Shown here in pieces: positions 4,450 to 8,614 of a stretch of 8,614 nt of DNA. This DNA comes from JAIBJP01 sp035601195 (GTDB lineage Bacteria > Actinomycetota > Thermoleophilia > Gaiellales > Gaiellaceae). The stretch is taken from NCBI GenBank assembly GCA_035601195.1, contig DATNOU010000081.1, forward strand, positions 1 through 8,614, in the 5' to 3' direction. A program made the translations under genes and the position numbers. The notes beneath the pieces are model-generated. The model made no database searches and was not told where the DNA came from. It saw only the letters and a list, made by a program, of their open reading frames with translations. The first letter of the stretch is position 1. Every line of letters begins with the position of its first letter.

Positions 4450-6488
4450 TGAGCTCGGTCTTGCCGAATTCCGGACCACGCCTCGGCGTGGCCTACTACC
4501 CGGAGCAATGGCCCCGAGCGCGGTGGCGTCAGGACGCCGAGTTGATGGCCGACGCCGGGCTCTCGCTCGTGCGGATCGGCGAGTTTGCATGGGCCCGCCT
4601 CGAGCCCGAGCCCGGCCGGTTCGAGTTCGATTGGCTCGACGAGGCGATCGGGATCCTCGCCGAGGAGGGGCTCGAGATCGTCCTGGGGACGCCGACCGCA
4701 GCGCCGCCGGTGTGGCTGTCCGAGCGCCACCCGGAGATCCAGGCGGTGCGGGCCGATGGGCGCACTGCACCGTTTGGGCACCGCCGGCACTACTGCCCCA
4801 ACCAACCGAACTTTCACCAGGCGACGGAGCGCATCGTCGAGGCGCTCGCCGAGCACTACGGGCAGGACGCCCGGATCGTCGCGTGGCAGATCGACAACGA
4901 GCTCGGCGGACGCTGCTTCTGCGAGGCGTGCGTGGACGCGTTCCACGAGTGGTTGCGCGAACGCTACGGCTCGCTCGACAACCTGAACGAGAGCTGGGGC
5001 ACGGCGTTCTGGAGCCAGACCTATACGGCCTGGGAGCAGATCCCGCTTCCCGAAGGAGCGCCGGTCCCGCTGCCCGACGGCTTCCTCCCCTACTCGCCCA
5101 ACCCGGGCCTTGCCCTCGACTACCGCCGCTTCGCCGCCGAGAGCTTTGCCCGTTACGAGGGACTCCAGATTCGCGTCCTGCGTGATCGGTGCTCGCCGGA
5201 GCAACGGATCACCCACAACCTCATGAGCCTCGGCAACCGCGAGATCGATCACCGGGCGCTCGCCGAGGACCTCGACTTCGTCTCGTGGTCGAACTATCCG
5301 CTCCTCGCAGGGAGCTGGTGGCGCTCGGGCATGAGCGCGGACGCCCTGCGGACGCTGAAGGAGGACCGGCCGGTCTGGGTCCTCGAGCAGCAGGTGGGCC
5401 CCCTCGGCTGGGAGCTGCTGCGCACGCCTCGGCGAGGACAGCTGCGGCTCCTGACCTACCAGGCGATCGCGCACGGCGCCGAGGCCGTCGTCTACTTCCG
5501 CTGGCGAACGGCCCGCTACGGGACCGAGCAGCACTGGCACGGGCTGCTCGACTACGACGGCCGGATCGGTCGACGGTTTCGCGAGGTCCAAGAACTCGCA
5601 GGCGAGCTGGAGCGGCTGCGGGGCCCGCTCACCGGCGGCGGGCCCGCTGCCGATGCCGCCCTTCTCTACGACGCGGACTCGCGCTTCGCTCTCCAGGTCC
5701 AGCCGACAAACCCGGCCCTCGGCTACGAGGAGACGCAGGGCCGCCATTACGAGGCGCTCCGGCGGCTGGGGCTCGGAGTGGACGTCGTCTGGCCCGGCGC
5801 CGACCTTGCTCGCTATCGCTTGGTCGTGGCCCCGAGTCTCTACGTCGTCGACCCGGCGCTCGCCCACGCGCTCGCCGACTACGTGGACCGAGGCGGGTGG
5901 CTCGTGCTCGCACCCCGCTCCGGAATCAAGGATCGCAGCAACGCCGTCCCGGAGCGCCCTCTCCCCGCCTGGCTCGACGAGCTCGCCGGCCTGACCGTGA
6001 CCGACTATGCCAGCGTCTCGGAAGGCGAGACCGTTCGCTTTGCCGGTGACGACCTCGCCGGCGAGTTCGCCGGGTGGTACGAGGAGCTGGAGCTCGAAGG
6101 CGCGGAGGCCCTCGCGCACTATGCCGAGGGCGACTTCGCGGGAACACCCGCGGTCGCGGAGCATCGGGTCGGGCAGGGCCTCGTCACGTACCTGGCCGGG
6201 GCCGGGAGCGAGGCGAGCCTCCGAGCGATCTATCGCGAGCTCTGCCCGCGCCGGGGGCTGGCCGTGGCGGAGCTGCCGGAAGGGCTGGAGATCGTCCGGA
6301 TCGAGGGCACTCCGAACGGACCGCTTCTCTTCCTCCTCAACCATGCCCCCGAGGAGCGCACACTGACGGTCGACGGAGCCTGGCTCGAGCTGATCGCGGA
6401 GACGAGCGGCTCCGGCGACATCTCGCTTCCGCCCCATGGGGTCGCGCTCGTCTCGACCGCGGCAGTCCAGGTGCCAGTGCGTTCGTGA
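4449..6488 (+). CDS. GH42 beta-galactosidase
   Basis: 679 residues from the ATG at 4449. An in-frame TTG at 4410 is part of the -35 box and is rejected as start. The N-terminal TIM barrel opens with LGVAYYPEQWP and IGEFAWARLEP, typical of GH42. WQIDNELGG carries the acid/base Glu (residue 151) and VWVLEQQ the nucleophile Glu (313), close to Glu141 and Glu312 of the Thermus A4 enzyme. Four Cys at 116 and 156/158/161 (HYC and RCFCEAC) match the zinc site of that enzyme. A Rossmann-like trimerisation domain (about 390-600) and a small C-terminal beta domain (about 605-675, LLFLLNHAPEERTLTV) follow, so all domains are present. No signal peptide is seen, so it should act in the cytoplasm on imported beta-galactosides or alpha-L-arabinopyranosides. 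Its stop overlaps the SDR start (GTGA), making it the first gene of a three-gene operon under a LacI operator. Confidence 0.96.
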   Translation: MSSVLPNSGPRLGVAYYPEQWPRARWRQDAELMADAGLSLVRIGEFAWARLEPEPGRFEFDWLDEAIGILAEEGLEIVLGTPTAAPPVWLSERHPEIQAVRADGRTAPFGHRRHYCPNQPNFHQATERIVEALAEHYGQDARIVAWQIDNELGGRCFCEACVDAFHEWLRERYGSLDNLNESWGTAFWSQTYTAWEQIPLPEGAPVPLPDGFLPYSPNPGLALDYRRFAAESFARYEGLQIRVLRDRCSPEQRITHNLMSLGNREIDHRALAEDLDFVSWSNYPLLAGSWWRSGMSADALRTLKEDRPVWVLEQQVGPLGWELLRTPRRGQLRLLTYQAIAHGAEAVVYFRWRTARYGTEQHWHGLLDYDGRIGRRFREVQELAGELERLRGPLTGGGPAADAALLYDADSRFALQVQPTNPALGYEETQGRHYEALRRLGLGVDVVWPGADLARYRLVVAPSLYVVDPALAHALADYVDRGGWLVLAPRSGIKDRSNAVPERPLPAWLDELAGLTVTDYASVSEGETVRFAGDDLAGEFAGWYEELELEGAEALAHYAEGDFAGTPAVAEHRVGQGLVTYLAGAGSEASLRAIYRELCPRRGLAVAELPEGLEIVRIEGTPNGPLLFLLNHAPEERTLTVDGAWLELIAETSGSGDISLPPHGVALVSTAAVQVPVRS

Positions 6489-7249
6489 GCCTCGCCGTCG
6501 TCGTCACCGGCTCGACGAGCGGCATCGGGCGGGCGACGGCCCGGGCATTTGCCGCCGACGGGGCTGCGGTGGTCGTCCACGGCCTCGACGAGCAGGGAAG
6601 CGACGACGCGCAGGCGGAGGTGAGCGCCGCGGGCGGCGACCCGCGGTTCTTCCAGGGCGACCTACGCTCCCCAGAGACGTGCGAGGGGCTGATCGACTTC
6701 GCAATCGCCGAGCTCGGCCACATCGACGTGCTCGTCAACAACGCAGGGGCGAACTACTTCCTCGGCGCGCTCAACGCCGACCTCGCAGGCTGGCAGGACT
6801 GCCTCGACCTGAACCTGCGCGCGCCGTGGCTCTGCGTGAAGCGGGCTGCCCCGCAGATGCCGCGCGGCTCGGCGATCGTCAACGTGGCCTCCGTCCACGC
6901 CTTCGCCACCGTTCCCACTGGCTTTCCCTACAACGTCGCCAAGGCCGGCGTCGTCGCGCTGACGCGCGTGCTCGCGCTCGAGCTCGCGCCGGCCGGGATC
7001 CGCGTGAACGCCGTCTCTCCGGGCTTCGTCGAGACGCCGCTCACGGAGCAGTGGTTCGCCTCGCTCGATGACCCGGAGGCCGAACGTGAGCGCATCGCGG
7101 CTTCGCATCCCGTCGGACGGATCGGCCGTCCCGAGGACATCGCCCGCGCCATCCGGTTCCTGGCGCTCGAGGGGGAGTCGAGCTTCGTCGCCGGCGAGTG
7201 CCTCATGGTGGACGGCGGCCGGGCGGCCCAGCTGGTCGATCCCGGATGA
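6485..7249 (+). CDS. SDR-family NAD(P)-dependent oxidoreductase
   Basis: 254 residues from a GTG at 6485 that shares GTGA with the GH42 stop, so translation is probably coupled. All classical SDR motifs are present: TGSTSGIG (8-15) for the cofactor, NNAG (85-88), catalytic Ser136 in VNVASVH, Tyr149 and Lys153 in YNVAK, SPGFVETPL (178-186), and a C-terminal VDGG (242-245). Family members reduce or oxidise carbonyl/alcohol groups of sugars, polyols, acyl chains and many other substrates. Substrate cannot be read from the sequence. Its place between a beta-galactosidase and a serine hydrolase suggests a sugar dehydrogenase, for example one oxidising released galactose or arabinose. That is inference from position. 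The acidic second strand region (HGLDEQGSDD) hints at NAD(H) rather than NADP(H), weakly. It is cytoplasmic. Confidence 0.94.
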   Translation: MSLAVVVTGSTSGIGRATARAFAADGAAVVVHGLDEQGSDDAQAEVSAAGGDPRFFQGDLRSPETCEGLIDFAIAELGHIDVLVNNAGANYFLGALNADLAGWQDCLDLNLRAPWLCVKRAAPQMPRGSAIVNVASVHAFATVPTGFPYNVAKAGVVALTRVLALELAPAGIRVNAVSPGFVETPLTEQWFASLDDPEAERERIAASHPVGRIGRPEDIARAIRFLALEGESSFVAGECLMVDGGRAAQLVDPG

Positions 7250-8307
7250 CAGCCCGGCTCGTCGCCGTCGCCGTGATGGCCGCCTCGATCGCGACGAGCG
7301 GATGCGGAGGCCAGCCGGAATGGCTGGAGTCGGCGCCGCCGCCCGAGCATGGCTTTCCCGCCGATCTCGAGAAGCGGATCGACTCGTTCGTGGACGAGCG
7401 AGGCCTCGATCTGCGCGCCGTCCTCGTCGTGACCGACGACCGGCTCGTCGCCGAGCGGTACTACCACGGCGTCACCCGCCACCGCTTCCTCCATCTCTAC
7501 TCCGCCACCAAGAGCGTGACCGGGCTGCTGGTCGGCGCGGCACTGGCCGACGGGAAGCTGGCCGGCCTCGACGAGACGCTCGCCGACGCGCTCCCCCCGG
7601 ACCTCCTGGCGCACGCGGACGACAAGGTCCGATCGATGACGTTGCGAGCGCTCCTCTCGATGACGACGGGCCTCGGCGAATCCCTCTCCTGGATGACCAG
7701 CGCGGACTGGGATCGGGCGATCGTCGAGAACCCCGGCTTCCTCGGGACACGCGGGTCGTTCTCCTACTCCACTCCGGGAACCCAGCTCCTGAGCGCCGCC
7801 GTCGAGCACGCGACTGGTGAAAGCCTGCTGAGGTATGCGAGGAGAAAGCTCTTCGAGCCGCTCGGGATCCTCACGCAACCTCCGGGCAAAGCCGTGTCGG
7901 GCCCGGGCCGCGAGACCGAGCCGACGTTCGGGTGGGCCCACGACGGCGGGGGCCATTACGCCGGCGGGACCGGCCTGCGCCTGCGCGGCATCGACATGGC
8001 CAAGCTCGGCCTCCTCTACCTCCACCGGGGCGAGTGGGAGGGAAAGCGGCTGGTGCCGCGCTCGTGGATCGACGCGTCGACGCGGCCGCGCTCGGACGGC
8101 GGGTTCCCCGAAGGCGACCCGTACGGGTTCCACATTTGGCTCCCGACCGAGCTCGGCCGGCGCGCGTTCCTCATGGCCGGCTTCGGCGGCCAGTACATCG
8201 AGATCCTCCCTTCGCTCCGGCTCGTGATCGTCACGAGCTCCCCGACGCGGCCGAGCCTCGCCACTCGGGCGATCCTCACGTACATCGTCGGCCTGGCCGA
8301 ACGGTGA
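7246..8307 (+). CDS. Serine hydrolase, beta-lactamase/class C-like family, putative lipoprotein
   Basis: 353 residues from an ATG that overlaps the SDR stop as ATGA. The N-terminus is a short hydrophobic signal ending in IATSGC, with Cys20 as a plausible but not ideal lipobox cysteine, so the enzyme is probably anchored outside the membrane. The Ser-x-x-Lys motif is SATK (Ser86, Lys89), and the second motif is Tyr174-Ser-Thr in FSYSTPGTQLLS, where family members usually have Tyr-Ser-Asn. The third region is GFGGQ (312-316) in place of KTG. The order and spacing fit the beta-lactamase family (Pfam PF00144), which includes esterases, D-aminopeptidases and transpeptidase-like hydrolases. It is unlikely to be a true beta-lactamase. 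In this operon an esterase acting on acylated sugars, or a cell-wall-related role, is possible. It ends the operon; a non-coding gap and hairpins follow. Confidence 0.92.
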   Translation: MTARLVAVAVMAASIATSGCGGQPEWLESAPPPEHGFPADLEKRIDSFVDERGLDLRAVLVVTDDRLVAERYYHGVTRHRFLHLYSATKSVTGLLVGAALADGKLAGLDETLADALPPDLLAHADDKVRSMTLRALLSMTTGLGESLSWMTSADWDRAIVENPGFLGTRGSFSYSTPGTQLLSAAVEHATGESLLRYARRKLFEPLGILTQPPGKAVSGPGRETEPTFGWAHDGGGHYAGGTGLRLRGIDMAKLGLLYLHRGEWEGKRLVPRSWIDASTRPRSDGGFPEGDPYGFHIWLPTELGRRAFLMAGFGGQYIEILPSLRLVIVTSSPTRPSLATRAILTYIVGLAER

Positions 8308-8399
8308 CAGCCTGAGGCGAGGCTACGCGGCGATTGGCCCGGCCCACGCCCCAGCCGAATCGCACGCCGCCAGCACCCGCCGACCACGATCCTGTAAGA
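8308..8399. other. Non-coding gap after the GH42 operon
   Basis: No convincing gene is seen between the hydrolase stop and the hairpins. A 5-bp inverted repeat AGCCT/AGGCT (8309-8313 and 8320-8324) directly after the stop is too weak to call a terminator by itself. Confidence 0.4.
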
Positions 8400-8420
8400 G
8401 CGCGCGGCTTTGCCGCGCGC
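8400..8420. terminator. Perfect GC-rich hairpin 1 (terminator or REP-like palindrome)
   Basis: GCGCGCGGC (8400-8408) and GCCGCGCGC (8412-8420) pair perfectly over 9 bp around a TTT loop. It lies 92 bp after the hydrolase stop, between convergent genes, and has no T-tract. It may be a factor-assisted or bidirectional terminator, or a repeated extragenic palindrome. Confidence 0.5.
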
Positions 8421-8450
8421 GTTCACCGCGACGAGCGGCGTACCCAGAAA

Positions 8451-8478
8451 CCGCGCGAAAGCGTGAGCTTTCGCGCGG
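8451..8478. terminator. Perfect 12-bp hairpin 2 with GTGA tetraloop
   Basis: CCGCGCGAAAGC (8451-8462) and GCTTTCGCGCGG (8467-8478) pair perfectly over 12 bp. The loop GTGA is of the stable GNRA type. On the minus strand it lies 34 bp after the transposase stop, so it could end transcripts from either side. It is the strongest inverted repeat seen in the window. A REP-like repeat is the alternative. Confidence 0.6.
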
Positions 8479-8512
8479 ACCTAAGTGCTCCCGGCCGTAA
8501 GTTCACTCGGCA

Positions 8513-8614
8513 TCACGCGGCGAGCTGGAGTTGAGGTTTGTGCGCGGCGAGACGCTCGATCAGCGCGGCGAGGTCGTCGCGGGTGAAGTTCCAGTCGAAG
8601 GGCTCGGCGATCGT
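8513..8614 (-). CDS. IS630-family transposase, C-terminal fragment
   Basis: The minus strand is open from the window edge to a TGA at 8515-8513 and encodes 33 residues: TIAEPFDWNFTRDDL, then AALIERLAAHKPQLQLAA. The PFDWNFTRDDL...LI/L pattern is characteristic of the C-terminus of many IS630-family DDE transposases, which typically end in F-(D/N)-W-K/N-F-T-R-x-D-L. The active-site DDE residues and the start lie beyond the window, so intactness cannot be judged. The element end should lie between the stop and hairpin 2: 8479-8512 contains TAAGTGCTCCCGGCCGTAAG, and IS630 elements usually insert at TA. The other end is not visible. Confidence 0.7.
   Translation of the reverse strand, partial: TIAEPFDWNFTRDDLAALIERLAAHKPQLQLAA

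Noticed and set aside
4398..6437. A 679-codon open frame on the minus strand, antisense to GH42
   Set aside because: It mirrors the codon structure of the GH42 gene in high-GC DNA. Its translation is low-complexity Arg/Glu/Val/Leu-rich with no recognisable domain, while the plus frame has all GH42 catalytic and zinc residues.
7246..8307. Serine hydrolase as an antibiotic-resistance beta-lactamase
   Set aside because: The second motif is Tyr-Ser-Thr and there is no KTG motif. The operon context is sugar metabolism, so an esterase or peptidase-like hydrolase is more likely.

Overview
The window is high-GC bacterial DNA with strong G/C preference at third codon positions. Overlapping start/stop codons, an actinobacteria-like LacI regulator and an apparently leaderless start make a GC-rich soil actinobacterium (possibly Thermoleophilia-like) the best guess. 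No gene here is taxonomically decisive. No rRNA, tRNA or CRISPR array is visible.

Layout. (1) 1-78: the last 25 codons of an unidentified plus-strand gene. (2) 75-1127, minus: a LacI-family repressor converging on it. (3) 1128-1293: a regulatory intergenic region. (4) 1294-2976, plus: a secreted Asn/Gly-rich right-handed parallel beta-helix protein, probably polysaccharide-directed. (5) 4374-3090, minus: a two-gene unit encoding a membrane-anchored thioredoxin-fold protein with no cysteine at all, followed by a pentapeptide-repeat protein with an almost perfect run of about 30 repeats. (6) 4449-8307, plus: a tightly coupled operon (GTGA and ATGA overlaps) of a GH42 beta-galactosidase, an SDR oxidoreductase and a putative lipoprotein of the beta-lactamase-like serine hydrolase family. 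(7) 8308-8512: non-coding, with two perfect GC-rich hairpins. (8) 8513-8614, minus: the C-terminus of an IS630-type transposase, cut by the window edge.

The most informative non-coding signal is a repeated 14-bp near-palindrome close to TGTGACCAGTCACA. Good copies lie at the start of the lacI gene (1106-1119), upstream of the beta-helix gene (1204-1217) and over the start of the GH42 gene (4436-4449). A weaker copy sits just upstream of the Cys-less redoxin gene (4389-4402). The regulator's recognition helix (SHQTVSRV) closely resembles that of E. coli LacI (SYQTVSRV), and the half-sites TGTGA/TCACA match those of the lac operator. I infer a local, autoregulated LacI regulon. In this model a secreted beta-helix protein works on an extracellular glycan, the cytoplasmic GH42 enzyme removes galactose (or arabinose) from imported oligosaccharides, and the SDR and serine hydrolase process sugars or substituents. 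No transporter is visible in the window; it may lie outside.
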